From: a virus
Length of the DNA: 21,726 bases
IMG/VR virus record: IMGVR_UViG_3300011269_000013
Span: 1 to 21,726 of that record
Direction: 5' to 3' (one strand)
The position numbers were made by a program, and so were the translations under genes. Numbering within the stretch: position 1 is the stretch's first letter; each line of letters begins with the position of its first letter. Below, in pieces: positions 1-6,724 of the stretch. A model generated the notes under the pieces. It did no database searches. It saw only the letters and a list, made by a program, of their open reading frames with translations, and was not told the DNA's origin.

Positions 1-11
1 CAGGTACTGAA

Positions 12-260
12 ATGACTGATCCATTCTTCGATTATAACTTGATGATCGAGAATCTTGACAAGATCAATGATGGAAGGATGCTCGCAATAAGGGTATCAGC
101 TGAGCACTATCGTTGGCTTTGTAATGTTCGTAGTACCATTGTAGCCATCACGCATACAGCCGGTGGTAAGGTCGAAGGCCATCCAACTTCCGTGATTAAC
201 ATCCTCCAGCGCATTCGCGAGCTTGTTGAAATAGAAAAGAAGCAGGAGCTTTGCGGATGA
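12..260 (+). CDS. small phage protein of unknown function (82 aa)
   Basis: I do not recognise this 82-residue protein. It looks soluble and mostly helical, with a mildly charged C-terminus (LVEIEKKQELCG), and shows no membrane segment or metal-binding motif. The ATG lies 12 bases from the window edge, so its ribosome binding site is only partly visible and a start further upstream cannot be excluded. The stop TGA overlaps the ATG of the next gene (ATGA at 257-260), which is why I accept it as a real member of the operon. Its place before the portal gene suggests a packaging or head-region accessory, but that is inference from position only. Confidence 0.65.
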   Translation: MTDPFFDYNLMIENLDKINDGRMLAIRVSAEHYRWLCNVRSTIVAITHTAGGKVEGHPTSVINILQRIRELVEIEKKQELCG

Positions 261-397
261 CCCCCATCCAGCAACCCAACCGAGCGCCACACCACTGCGA
301 ACAAAGCGCAACCACTTCGCACTTCACTACTGGTTGGGAGGCATTGGTAACGGTTGCTTTGCCTCCCTGCAACCAGTTGAGGAGCTACACTGGATGA
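257..397 (+). CDS. very small coupled ORF (46 aa), unknown function
   Basis: This is a 46-residue reading frame rich in Thr, Pro, His and Cys, with no recognisable domain. Three features support it. An AGGAG at 244-248 stands 8 bases before the ATG. The start overlaps the upstream stop as ATGA. Its own stop (395-397) overlaps the ATG of the next gene as ATGA. It fills the gap between two credible genes exactly. It could be a translated leader that couples the membrane protein gene to the first gene rather than a functional protein. The sequence gives no hint of a role. Confidence 0.5.
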   Translation: MTPIQQPNRAPHHCEQSATTSHFTTGWEALVTVALPPCNQLRSYTG

Positions 398-618
398 ACT
401 ACATCAGTGATTACATGCCTTGGCTCCTTTCAACAATCACCATTTGGATGAACCTACTTGCAGGCAACAAACATCCCAACGCGTGGCTAGTAGGTCTGGG
501 CAACCAACTACTATGGCTGATATGGATCCTAGTCTCAGAACAATGGGGCTTCCTTCCAATGAACCTCGCACTCTGGCTGGTCTATGGACGTAATCATCTG
601 AAATGGAGCTATGCCTGA
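394..618 (+). CDS. small inner-membrane protein, PnuC-like in flavour (74 aa)
   Basis: The 74-residue protein has two or three hydrophobic segments: about residues 7-22 (MPWLLSTITIWMNLLAG), 34-47 (NQLLWLIWILVSEQ) and 50-64. It ends in a Tyr-Gly-Arg-Asn and Lys-Trp segment. The pattern of Gln-Leu-Leu-Trp, then a Trp-Gly-Phe turn, then Asn-x-Ala-Leu-Trp-Leu-Val-Tyr-Gly reminds me of part of PnuC-type nicotinamide riboside transporters. Phages often encode such short relatives near the portal or terminase genes. At this size a transporter is unlikely without oligomerisation, and a holin-like role is an alternative. I chose ATG 394 over an in-frame ATG at 334 because GAGGAG at 379-384 has ideal spacing and the start overlaps the upstream stop. 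Function is uncertain; a membrane location is well supported. Confidence 0.75.
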   Translation: MNYISDYMPWLLSTITIWMNLLAGNKHPNAWLVGLGNQLLWLIWILVSEQWGFLPMNLALWLVYGRNHLKWSYA

Positions 619-2378
619 TGAACGCCCTCACCGACTGGCGTCAATTCTCCCGTAACACCGACCTCGCCTCCGAGCAAGATCAGCGTTTGCGCTCCTTCCA
701 ACAGGGGAGATTGCTTGGATTAAGGAATAATAGATATAGCTGGTGGACCCACTGCCGCGAACTTGCCGACTACATCCTCCCCCGACGTTACAAATGGCTC
801 ATCACACCGAATCAGATGAACCGTGGCTCCCCTATCAATCAACACATCCTCGATAGTACCGGAACCCTCGCTGCCCGTAACCTTGCGGCAGGCATGTTCT
901 CTGGAACCTGTTCCCCAACTCGTAAATGGGTAGGCCTTGAGGTCAATCGTATCGACTCTACTCAAACCTCCCCAGTCAGCTTGTGGCTCGCTGAGTGCGA
1001 ACGCCTCATGTACCTAATCTTCGCGGAATCCAACTTCTACACCGCGATGGCGGTCTTCATGTTCGACCTCGTTGTCTTCGGCACCGCCGTCCTTCTCATC
1101 TACGAAGACTTCGACAACGTCATCAACTGCATCAACCCCTGCTTCGGCGAATACTACGTCGACATCGACGGCAAGTACCGCCCTGTCATCTTCTACCGTG
1201 AATTCACCTACACCATCTCCCAAACCGTTGACGAGTTCGGGTGGGAGAACTGCTCCTCCATGATCCAACAATTCTACGATCGTCGGGACGGAGCGGGGCT
1301 AACCCGAGAGGTCATCATCGCCCATGCTATTGAACCCAACACCGATCCCGAGAAATACAGCATCCCCAAGCACTTCAAATACCGCGAAACCTACTGGGAA
1401 TGGGGAGGAGCTACCAATCCGCAAAGCGGTACAAGCTCTCGCGGTTTCCTTCGCAAGCGCGGTTTTAATGAGCGTGCTGCTATCATTGGACGCTGGGATT
1501 TGGTGGGAAACGACCCTTATGGTCGTAGCGTTGGTATGGACGCTCTACCTGACATCAAACAACTCCAGCAAGAAACCCGGCGCAAAGCCCAAGGCATAGA
1601 CAAGGGCATCAACCCACCTCTGGTCGCTGACGTTCAACTAAAGAACCAACCAGCATCATTGTTGCCGGGTGGAATTACATTTTTGCAAGGCATGATGTCC
1701 ACCGGCAACGACGGAATGAAACCCGCCTACGGCAATTGGAAACCAGACATCGCCTCCATCACTGCCGATCTAGAAGAGGTCCGCAAACGCATTCGCGATA
1801 CCTTCTTCAACAACCTCTTCAATGTCGCTTCGCAATTCGAAACACGCTCAAACATCACCGCAGTTGAGTGGGACATGCGCAAGGCCGAATCTCTAATCAT
1901 GCTTGGTCCAGTCTTCCAGCGTCTCTACAACGAAGTCTTCACCCCCATCATAGATCGGGTTTGGGGCATCATGCTCCGTGCTAATATCCTTCCACCACCA
2001 CCCCCAGAAGTTGCGGGGAAGAACATTGAGGTTAAATTCTCCTCACTCTTAGAGATCTCCCAAAACGCAGCGCAAGCTGGCTCTATCGAACGCATGTTCC
2101 AGATCGCTGGGCAAGTCGCTGGAATCGATCCTGCCGCAACCGACAACCTTGACTTCGATATGGCTCTCGACATCTATAGCAGCCTGCTGAACAACTCCCC
2201 ACGTATAATCCGCTCCCCAGCCCAACTAACCGCCATCCGTCAAGCCCGACAACAGCAACAGCAAGCTGAACAGCAAGCCCAGCAGATGGAAGCCATGACC
2301 AAAGCTGGCGCCAACGCTTCCCAAATCGACGTAGGCGGTGGGCAGAACCTAGTCCAACGAATGGTTGCCGGGGGATGA
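618..2378 (+). CDS. portal / head-tail connector protein (T7 gp8-like family)
   Basis: This is the ring-forming protein at the unique capsid vertex through which DNA is packaged and to which the tail attaches. The 586 residues match the head-tail connecting family. The N-terminal helical part includes QHILDSTGTLAARNLAAGMF at about residues 75-94, followed by a Pro-Thr-Arg-Lys-Trp motif. The centre has the typical FNERAAIIGRWDLVGNDPYG and a Ser-Val-Gly-Met-Asp-Ala-Leu-Pro-Asp-Ile helix. The C-terminus is a Gln-rich helix of the kind that forms the barrel. Length is close to T7 gp8 (about 536) and its relatives. An in-frame ATG exists at 603, but ATG 618 is preferred because GGAG at 605-608 is 9 bases away and the ATG overlaps the upstream stop as TGATG. 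The downstream gene overlaps its stop as ATGA. Confidence 0.95.
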   Translation: MNALTDWRQFSRNTDLASEQDQRLRSFQQGRLLGLRNNRYSWWTHCRELADYILPRRYKWLITPNQMNRGSPINQHILDSTGTLAARNLAAGMFSGTCSPTRKWVGLEVNRIDSTQTSPVSLWLAECERLMYLIFAESNFYTAMAVFMFDLVVFGTAVLLIYEDFDNVINCINPCFGEYYVDIDGKYRPVIFYREFTYTISQTVDEFGWENCSSMIQQFYDRRDGAGLTREVIIAHAIEPNTDPEKYSIPKHFKYRETYWEWGGATNPQSGTSSRGFLRKRGFNERAAIIGRWDLVGNDPYGRSVGMDALPDIKQLQQETRRKAQGIDKGINPPLVADVQLKNQPASLLPGGITFLQGMMSTGNDGMKPAYGNWKPDIASITADLEEVRKRIRDTFFNNLFNVASQFETRSNITAVEWDMRKAESLIMLGPVFQRLYNEVFTPIIDRVWGIMLRANILPPPPPEVAGKNIEVKFSSLLEISQNAAQAGSIERMFQIAGQVAGIDPAATDNLDFDMALDIYSSLLNNSPRIIRSPAQLTAIRQARQQQQQAEQQAQQMEAMTKAGANASQIDVGGGQNLVQRMVAGG

Positions 2379-2812
2379 CCTATGATGCCTCCAACCGCAA
2401 AGATGTTCGCAAAGCAGAAAAGGCCGCCAAGCATGCCGAACTCTCCCGTATCGAATACACCCGCCGCATCATGTCCGAAGCTCTTGGGCGGACTTGGATC
2501 CATTCCCTCCTGGCCCGTTGCAACGTCTTCCACACTCCATTTGTTCGAGGTGCTGTGGATATCACAGCGTTCAACTGTGGCAGTCAGAACATTGGATTGC
2601 AGTTGTTTGCTGATGTAATCGTAAATTGCCCAACCGAATACATCCTAATGATGCAGGAAGCCAGCCACAAGGAATTAGCAAATGAGCGACGTGACAGTGA
2701 CAACCGAAGCCCCTCTACCGAACAGTTCGGAGACTCGGACGCCGGACGGGACCCTGAAGGATCAGTCTCCGGCGGAGGAGACTACGACCCCTACGACAGA
2801 GAAGAAACTTGA
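2375..2812 (+). CDS. Bbp19-like phage protein (145 aa)
   Basis: Residues about 10-100 carry the pattern of the Bbp19 family, named after a Bordetella phage BPP-1 protein and regularly found between portal and scaffold genes. It consists of a Lys/Ala/Glu-rich helix, a Leu-Gly-Arg-Thr-Trp-Ile helix, Leu-Leu-Ala-Arg-Cys-Asn-Val-Phe-His-Thr, then Asn-Ile-Gly-Leu-Gln-Leu-Phe-Ala-Asp and a Pro-Thr-Glu-Tyr-Ile-Leu-Met-Met-Gln-Glu end. The biochemical role of this family is not known to me; its position points to head assembly. The ATG overlaps the portal stop (ATGA). The last 43 residues are hydrophilic, acidic and Gly/Ser-rich. They are encoded by DNA that is read in another frame as the start of the scaffold gene, giving a 131-base overlap. 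Confidence 0.8.
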   Translation: MTYDASNRKDVRKAEKAAKHAELSRIEYTRRIMSEALGRTWIHSLLARCNVFHTPFVRGAVDITAFNCGSQNIGLQLFADVIVNCPTEYILMMQEASHKELANERRDSDNRSPSTEQFGDSDAGRDPEGSVSGGGDYDPYDREET

Positions 2813-3404
2813 CGGCCAATCCTTTCTCACTCAGAAGTCACCTGAGGCGCCGAAGGAAGAGCCAAAACCCGAAGACAAGAAGCCTGATGCCGAAAGCGCT
2901 CCAGAGAAGTATACTGATTTCAAAGTCCCGGAAGGTTTCAAGTTCGACCCCGAAGCCCTCACTGAAGCCACTGCAACCTTCAAAGAACTCAATCTAACTC
3001 AAGATCAAGCCCAGAAACTAATCGACACTTACAGCAAAGTTGGTCGTGAAGCCACCGAAGCCCCCTACCGCGCTTGGGCCAATCTCCAAAAGGAATGGAT
3101 GTCAGACATCACCGACCGATTCGGTTCCAAATCCGAAGCCGTCCGCACGGACATCTCCAAAGCCATCGATTCGGCCCTACCTCCATCTCTCGCCCGTGCC
3201 TTCCGCGGTGCCCTAGACCTAACCGGAGCTGGCTCCAACCCAGACGTTGTGGAAGCCCTCTCGATCATGTTCAAACCTTTCGTAGAAGGCGGCTCGCTAA
3301 AGCCGGGAGGCACTTCCCCTGAAGCCAACAAAGCCCCAGGCTCTCCAGTCCGGCCCTCGGTAGCCGAAGCCATCTATAGTCACCTAATCCCCAACCGGGG
3401 ATAA
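2682..3404 (+). CDS. capsid scaffolding protein
   Basis: This is the likely internal scaffold that drives capsid protein assembly and is lost before DNA fills the head. The 240-residue protein has a disordered Thr/Pro/Glu/Lys-rich N-terminal third (about residues 5-75). A YTDFKVPEGFKFDPEALTEA segment and a helical Leu-Thr-Gln-Asp-Gln-Ala-Gln-Lys-Leu stretch follow at about 77-115, which are characteristic of podophage scaffolds. The C-terminus is a Pro-rich linker with a short tail ending IYSHLIPNRG, the usual capsid-binding end. AAGGAA at 2669-2674 stands 7 bases before the ATG. Its first 131 bases lie inside the Bbp19-like gene in another frame. It directly precedes the major capsid gene, as expected. 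Confidence 0.88.
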   Translation: MSDVTVTTEAPLPNSSETRTPDGTLKDQSPAEETTTPTTEKKLDGQSFLTQKSPEAPKEEPKPEDKKPDAESAPEKYTDFKVPEGFKFDPEALTEATATFKELNLTQDQAQKLIDTYSKVGREATEAPYRAWANLQKEWMSDITDRFGSKSEAVRTDISKAIDSALPPSLARAFRGALDLTGAGSNPDVVEALSIMFKPFVEGGSLKPGGTSPEANKAPGSPVRPSVAEAIYSHLIPNRG

Positions 3405-3498
3405 TGAATCCTCCGTCCACCGCAGAGCGGTAGAACGGCAGCGCCCAGAGGAACAGAGGATGAGAATGAATCTTAACCCTCACTAAGGATCCTCCACC
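3405..3498 (+). other. intergenic leader of the capsid gene, the only sizeable gap in the window
   Basis: This 94-base stretch separates the scaffold stop from the capsid ATG, whereas all other junctions are overlaps or gaps under 20 bases. It holds a short hairpin (ACCGC, loop AGA, GCGGT at 3419-3431) without a T-run, so it is not a convincing terminator. It also holds a run of AG-rich sequence and then a T3-promoter-like element (separate entry). The capsid ribosome binding site AAGGA at 3485-3489 lies 9 bases before ATG 3499. A dedicated leader here fits the need for high expression of the capsid protein. Confidence 0.7.
3473..3489 (+). promoter_or_regulatory. candidate T3-like phage RNA polymerase promoter
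   Basis: The bases TTAACCCTCACTAA at 3473-3486 match positions -15 to -2 of the phage T3 promoter consensus exactly. The following GGA replaces the consensus AGGGA, so the -1 base is G rather than A and initiation would fall at G3487 or G3488. In T7 and T3 the strongest late promoters also sit just before the capsid gene. Against it: no second copy was seen in the window, the start point would fall within the Shine-Dalgarno AAGGA and leave only about a 12-base leader, and no RNA polymerase gene is in view. It could be chance. Confidence 0.4.
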
Positions 3499-4542
3499 AT
3501 GGCAGTACTCGGCACCACCGCACTTACCTACGCGGACTGGGCGAAGCGCATGGATGACGGCTACAAAGTTGCATCCATCATCGAACTCTTGTCTCAAACA
3601 AACGAAATGCTCGACGACATGATGGTCGTCGAAGGCAACCTCCCGACCGGTCATAAAACTACTGTCCGTACCGGCCTCCCTCAAGCCACATGGCGCCAGC
3701 TCAATACCGGTGTCCCCAACGCCAAATCCACCACTGCTCAACTCGTCGAAGCCTGTGGTAACCTCGAAACCTACTCCGTCATCGACAAAGATATCGCTGA
3801 CCTGAATGGCAACACTCCTGACTTTAGACTGAGTGAATCCCGTGCCTTCCTGGAGGGCATGTCCCAACAGGTCGCCGCCACTATGGTCTATGGCAACCAG
3901 TTCGCCAACCCCGAACGCTTTACTGGATGGGCTCCACGCTACTCCACCAAAACCGTCGCGAATTCCCAAACCGCTAACAACGTCCTCGACGGCGGTGGCA
4001 CCGCCTCCACCAATACCTCAATGTGGGTGTTGACCTGGGGTACCGACACCAACCACGCCATTTTTCCCAAAGGCAAACTCGCCGGCCTCCAGCAGCGGGA
4101 TATGGGTGAGTGGCCCGTGGCCGATTCCGTAGGCAACACCTATCAAGCCTACCGCGAACACTTCAAGTGGGAAATCGGTTTTGCCCAGCGGGACTGGCGC
4201 TACATGGCGCGGATCTGTAACATTGACGTCACCCAACTCACCGGCGTCTCCGCGGCGAACTTGATCAACCTCCTCGTCCGCGCCCTCTATCGCCTCCCTA
4301 CCGCTCCTGTTAGTGCAACAACTATTCAGACGAGCGACACTCCCGCCGTCCGCGCTGATATGGGCCGTACCGTCATCTACTGTAACCGCATCATCCGCAC
4401 CTACCTCGACCTCCAGGCGATGAACAAAACCAACGTCCTCCTCCGTATTGAGGAATTCAACGGCAAACCCATCACCACATTCCGTGGCATCCCCATCCGC
4501 ACCGTGGACGCAGTCCTCTCGAACGAAGCTCAAGTTACTTGA
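3499..4542 (+). CDS. major capsid protein (BPP-1 Bbp17-like family)
   Basis: This protein builds the icosahedral shell. The 347 residues fit the BPP-1-type HK97-fold capsid family. It begins with LTYADWAKRMDDGYKVASII and a Glu-Met-Leu-Asp-Asp-Met motif, then EGNLPTGHKTTVRTGLPQ and a TWRQLNTGV turn. These are followed by a Leu-Ser-Glu-Ser-Arg-Ala-Phe-Leu-Glu-Gly-Met helix, MVYGNQFANPERFTGWAPRY, GGGTASTNTSMWVLTWG, and an IFPKGKLAGL-DMGEWPV block. Length is typical. AAGGA at 3485-3489 has good spacing to the ATG. The preceding 94-base leader is the longest non-coding stretch in the window. The scaffold lies upstream and the cement protein gene downstream. Confidence 0.94.
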   Translation: MAVLGTTALTYADWAKRMDDGYKVASIIELLSQTNEMLDDMMVVEGNLPTGHKTTVRTGLPQATWRQLNTGVPNAKSTTAQLVEACGNLETYSVIDKDIADLNGNTPDFRLSESRAFLEGMSQQVAATMVYGNQFANPERFTGWAPRYSTKTVANSQTANNVLDGGGTASTNTSMWVLTWGTDTNHAIFPKGKLAGLQQRDMGEWPVADSVGNTYQAYREHFKWEIGFAQRDWRYMARICNIDVTQLTGVSAANLINLLVRALYRLPTAPVSATTIQTSDTPAVRADMGRTVIYCNRIIRTYLDLQAMNKTNVLLRIEEFNGKPITTFRGIPIRTVDAVLSNEAQVT

Positions 4543-4554
4543 AAGGAACATGAA

Positions 4555-5118
4555 ATGATTCTCGATGGCTTTCTTCAATTCTCCTTTGGCCAGTCGATCG
4601 CGGGTACGGTTCAGACCTTCCTCAGCACCAACATCATCGATCTCGGCCTCGGTCTCCAAACCACCTCCAACCCGTCTGGCGCAGCCATCCCTACTGCTGC
4701 TCAAGGCGGTGGTGCTCGAGACATTGGCATCGGTGACGATCCAGCCCTAAAGCTCTTGGTCCAGATCTCCACTACTGTCACTTCAGGTGGTGCAGCTACC
4801 CTCCAAGTCAAGCTTCAGGGCGCAGTCGACACCGGTTCTGGTGCACCCGCTGCCTTCTCTGATTGGTGGCTCTCTCCAGTCTACGCCCTGGCCACTCTTG
4901 TTCAAGGCGCTCGGCTCTATGACATGGATATGCCACGTCCTCCCGACGGCATCGCCATCCCCCGCTATCTGCAAATGGGCTACGTCGTTGCAGGTGCGAC
5001 CACCACAGCAGGAAACGTGTCCTCCTATATCGTCCTTGATCGGCACGATCTACCTTATACAGGCATCGCCAACTCAACTCTTGGCGGCTATCCCGCCGGG
5101 ATCAACGTCGCGAATTGA
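4555..5118 (+). CDS. Bbp16-like capsid cement / decoration protein
   Basis: The 187-residue beta-rich protein fits the Bbp16 family of capsid cement proteins, which bind the outside of the BPP-1 shell and stabilise it. Visible family features are the start MILDGFLQFSFGQSI, then a Ser-Thr-Asn-Ile-Ile-Asp-Leu-Gly-Leu-Gly strand, a Gly-Ile-Gly-Asp-Asp-Pro-Ala-Leu-Lys segment, and near the C-terminus IPRYLQMGYVVAGATTTAGN with a final beta strand. AAAGGAA at 4542-4548 is 6 bases from the ATG. The first 14 bases of this leader (ACTTGAAAGGAACA) recur before the gene at 9151. Position immediately after the capsid gene agrees with the role. Confidence 0.85.
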   Translation: MILDGFLQFSFGQSIAGTVQTFLSTNIIDLGLGLQTTSNPSGAAIPTAAQGGGARDIGIGDDPALKLLVQISTTVTSGGAATLQVKLQGAVDTGSGAPAAFSDWWLSPVYALATLVQGARLYDMDMPRPPDGIAIPRYLQMGYVVAGATTTAGNVSSYIVLDRHDLPYTGIANSTLGGYPAGINVAN

Positions 5119-5128
5119 GGGCACCTCG

Positions 5129-5605
5129 ATGACCAAATTCCGAACACTTCTGGTGGGGGCCCTTGTGGCCCTTGCCTTCGCCGGCCTCGCTCTGGCCCAA
5201 CAGTTAATCTCCACAACCCTTACAGGTAACGAAGTCGTCGTTGGTGCCACAGGTGGTCCAGGTGGCCCATCCATTTTCATCCCTGTCGGTGAACTCCGAA
5301 ACGCAACGGCGATGAAGACCTTCTCTGGTGCTGGTGCTCAAACCTACCAGATGGTGCCTTCAGACAGCACTCTATTCTGGATCGGCACCGCTCCAACCAC
5401 TTGGACCATTACCACCCCTGTATCCCCATACGACGGTCAAATTCTCCAGATAGCCACAGACACAACCTTGACAACGCTAGTGACCGTGACTCCAGCTACA
5501 GGACAAACCCTCCAAGCTGCCTTCAGCGCCCAAACGGTCACGTCAGGTACTTCTATAGAATGGGTATATACCATAGGCACGACTAAGTGGCAGAGGCTAC
5601 GATGA
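5129..5605 (+). CDS. secreted beta-rich protein with Sec signal peptide (158 aa)
   Basis: The start MTKFRTLLVGALVALAFAGL has a short basic N-region and a long hydrophobic core and ends in A-L-A before Gln-Gln at residue 24, a classical signal peptidase I site without a lipobox Cys. The mature part is Thr/Gly/Val-rich and predicted all-beta. Its C-terminal third (GQILQIATDTTLTTLVTVTP to WVYTIGTTKWQRLR) is like short phage fibre or decoration proteins. I chose ATG 5129 because GAGGG at 5117-5121 has good spacing and it gives a complete signal peptide; the same frame is open further upstream inside the cement gene. Export to the periplasm is odd for a virion component, so it may act on or in the host envelope. 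No enzymatic motif is seen. Confidence 0.75.
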   Translation: MTKFRTLLVGALVALAFAGLALAQQLISTTLTGNEVVVGATGGPGGPSIFIPVGELRNATAMKTFSGAGAQTYQMVPSDSTLFWIGTAPTTWTITTPVSPYDGQILQIATDTTLTTLVTVTPATGQTLQAAFSAQTVTSGTSIEWVYTIGTTKWQRLR

Positions 5606-6012
5606 TGCGTAAGCTCAGCATTGCATTCTTCCTCTTGCTTGCGTTCACCAGTGTAGCACAAGCAGAAAACACCGTCGGTCCTTCGGCCCAAATCCTCTGC
5701 AACAAGGTCGCGAACGTTGCTGTAGGCCCTTCCTCAGCGACCCAAGTCGTCGCTGGTGTAGTCGGTCAATCCATCTTTATCTGTGGCTACCAAATCACCA
5801 ACACCGCTGCCACAGGTACCTTCAGCCTCATCTACGGCACAGGCTCTACCTGTACCACACCCACAACTCTCGTCACTACCCAAAACGTCACCTCCACAGC
5901 CCCAGCGACCTACAATGTTGGCGTGGCCCAAATGCAGGTCCCTGCTGGTGCTACCCTCTGTGTCATTCCAATAGCAACCGTTGCCACCACCATTTGGTTC
6001 TCCCAATTCTAG
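5602..6012 (+). CDS. second secreted small protein with Sec signal peptide and cysteines (136 aa)
   Basis: The N-terminus MMRKLSIAFFLLLAFTSVAQ followed by Ala-Glu-Asn is a strong Sec signal peptide with an A-Q-A cleavage site near residue 21. The mature protein of about 115 residues is beta-rich and has four cysteines, with ILCNKVANV, FICGYQITN, GSTCTTPTT and TLCVIPIA contexts. They could form disulphides once exported. Similar short proteins are common in podophage structural regions, but I know no assigned function. ATG 5602 overlaps the upstream stop (ATGATG), with AGAGG at 5592-5596 nearby. ATG 5605 is equally possible, and a GTG at 5587 would weaken the signal peptide. It forms a pair with the preceding secreted protein. 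Confidence 0.78.
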   Translation: MMRKLSIAFFLLLAFTSVAQAENTVGPSAQILCNKVANVAVGPSSATQVVAGVVGQSIFICGYQITNTAATGTFSLIYGTGSTCTTPTTLVTTQNVTSTAPATYNVGVAQMQVPAGATLCVIPIATVATTIWFSQF

Positions 6013-6028
6013 AAAGGCAGCCAATATC

Positions 6029-6397
6029 ATGACCATACTCCGTGATGCCATCGAACATCTAACGGCAGCCGAGAAGCTCCTTGAGGAACTGGGCCCCCTC
6101 GAAGATGCTACCGATAAAGCCGAGGCCGAATATGACCAAACCGCAACGGCCCTGACCGATATCAAATCTCAACTCAATGATGCCAAAGCTGGACTCTCTT
6201 TAGTCCACGTCAAGAACCTCCGTGACTATGAAGAATCTATCTTCGGCAAAGCTCAGCAATCTAAAGACCTCGACGCCAAGATCGCTGATCAACAAATCCG
6301 CTTGGACACCCTCAAAGTGGAGGTCGCCTCCTCTGAAGCTCGGCATCAGCAAATCGAAGACTCTATCCAATCTTTGAGGAAACAACACTTTGGCTGA
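6029..6397 (+). CDS. coiled-coil protein (122 aa)
   Basis: The protein is almost entirely amphipathic helix rich in Ala, Glu, Lys, Gln and Asp, for example AIEHLTAAEKLLEELG, a Lys-Ala-Glu-Ala-Glu-Tyr stretch, and a long DAKIADQQIRLDTLKVEVAS segment. It is therefore a probable dimeric or trimeric coiled coil. I chose ATG 6029 over an in-frame ATG at 5981 because the latter lies inside the preceding gene and would add a Pro-rich non-helical leader; AGAAAGG at 6011-6017 lies 11 bases upstream. The last eight bases overlap the next gene. It may be a linker, chaperone or fibre stalk; function is unknown. Confidence 0.72.
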   Translation: MTILRDAIEHLTAAEKLLEELGPLEDATDKAEAEYDQTATALTDIKSQLNDAKAGLSLVHVKNLRDYEESIFGKAQQSKDLDAKIADQQIRLDTLKVEVASSEARHQQIEDSIQSLRKQHFG

Positions 6398-6722
6398 CAT
6401 CTACCGAACAGAAGTCCCGGGCGGCATCCTCTACACCCCCATCGAGGTCTCGGCCTCAGGCACTCTTGTCTTCGGCGTCGCCGGCCGTAAGATCGTTGTT
6501 CTCTCCTTCTACTTCGTCTGTTCCGCCGCCTGTAACGTCAAGTTCCAAAGCTCCACCGGCTCCATCGACATCTCTGGCCCTGCCTACTGTATCGCCAATG
6601 GTGGCGCGGTCCTTCCATTCAACTCTGGAGGCTGGTTCCAAACAGCCATCGGTGACTCCCTCTTAATCAACCTCTCTGCTGGCGTGCCGATCGGTGGCAG
6701 CCTCAGCTTCATCTTGGTATAG
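6390..6722 (+). CDS. small beta-rich phage protein, likely TTG start (110 aa)
   Basis: The predicted protein MADIYRTEVPGGILYTPIEV and onwards has alternating beta strands and ends with GGAVLPFNSGGWFQTAIGDS, a Leu-Leu-Ile-Asn-Leu-Ser-Ala and a Val-Pro-Ile-Gly-Gly-Ser-Leu strand. This pattern is found in many short podophage proteins, probably single jelly-roll or immunoglobulin-like domains on virions. No ATG fits the N-terminus. TTG 6390 has GAGGA at 6376-6380 at 9 bases and overlaps the previous stop by 8 bases, so a TTG start is the best reading. A decoration or fibre-associated role is inferred from composition and place. Confidence 0.7.
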   Translation: MADIYRTEVPGGILYTPIEVSASGTLVFGVAGRKIVVLSFYFVCSAACNVKFQSSTGSIDISGPAYCIANGGAVLPFNSGGWFQTAIGDSLLINLSAGVPIGGSLSFILV

Positions 6723-6724
6723 CA

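Noticed and set aside
55-83. TTGACA at 55-60 resembling a sigma-70 -35 box
   Set aside because: No -10 element at 16-18 bases spacing, and it lies inside a coding region.
3419-3431. Short hairpin ACCGC-AGA-GCGGT after the scaffold gene
   Set aside because: The stem is only 5 bp and no T-run follows, so it does not qualify as an intrinsic terminator.
3411-3480. tRNA-like stretch with a D-loop resemblance (GAGCGGTAGAAC) and a 3'-end-like AATCCTCC
   Set aside because: No matching acceptor stem, anticodon arm or T-arm with GTTC could be built around it.
3271-3969. Long minus-strand open frame of 232 codons across the scaffold/capsid junction
   Set aside because: It is antisense to two well-recognised genes, has no ribosome binding site or family pattern, and reflects the codon bias of the plus-strand genes.
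4018-4704. Minus-strand open frame of 228 codons within capsid and cement genes
   Set aside because: Same reasoning: a shadow of strongly biased plus-strand coding sequence with an acidic, Val/Asp/Glu-rich composition typical of such shadows.
5981-6028. Upstream ATG extension of the coiled-coil gene
   Set aside because: It overlaps the end of the secreted protein gene and adds a Pro-rich stretch; ATG 6029 begins exactly where the helical protein pattern starts.
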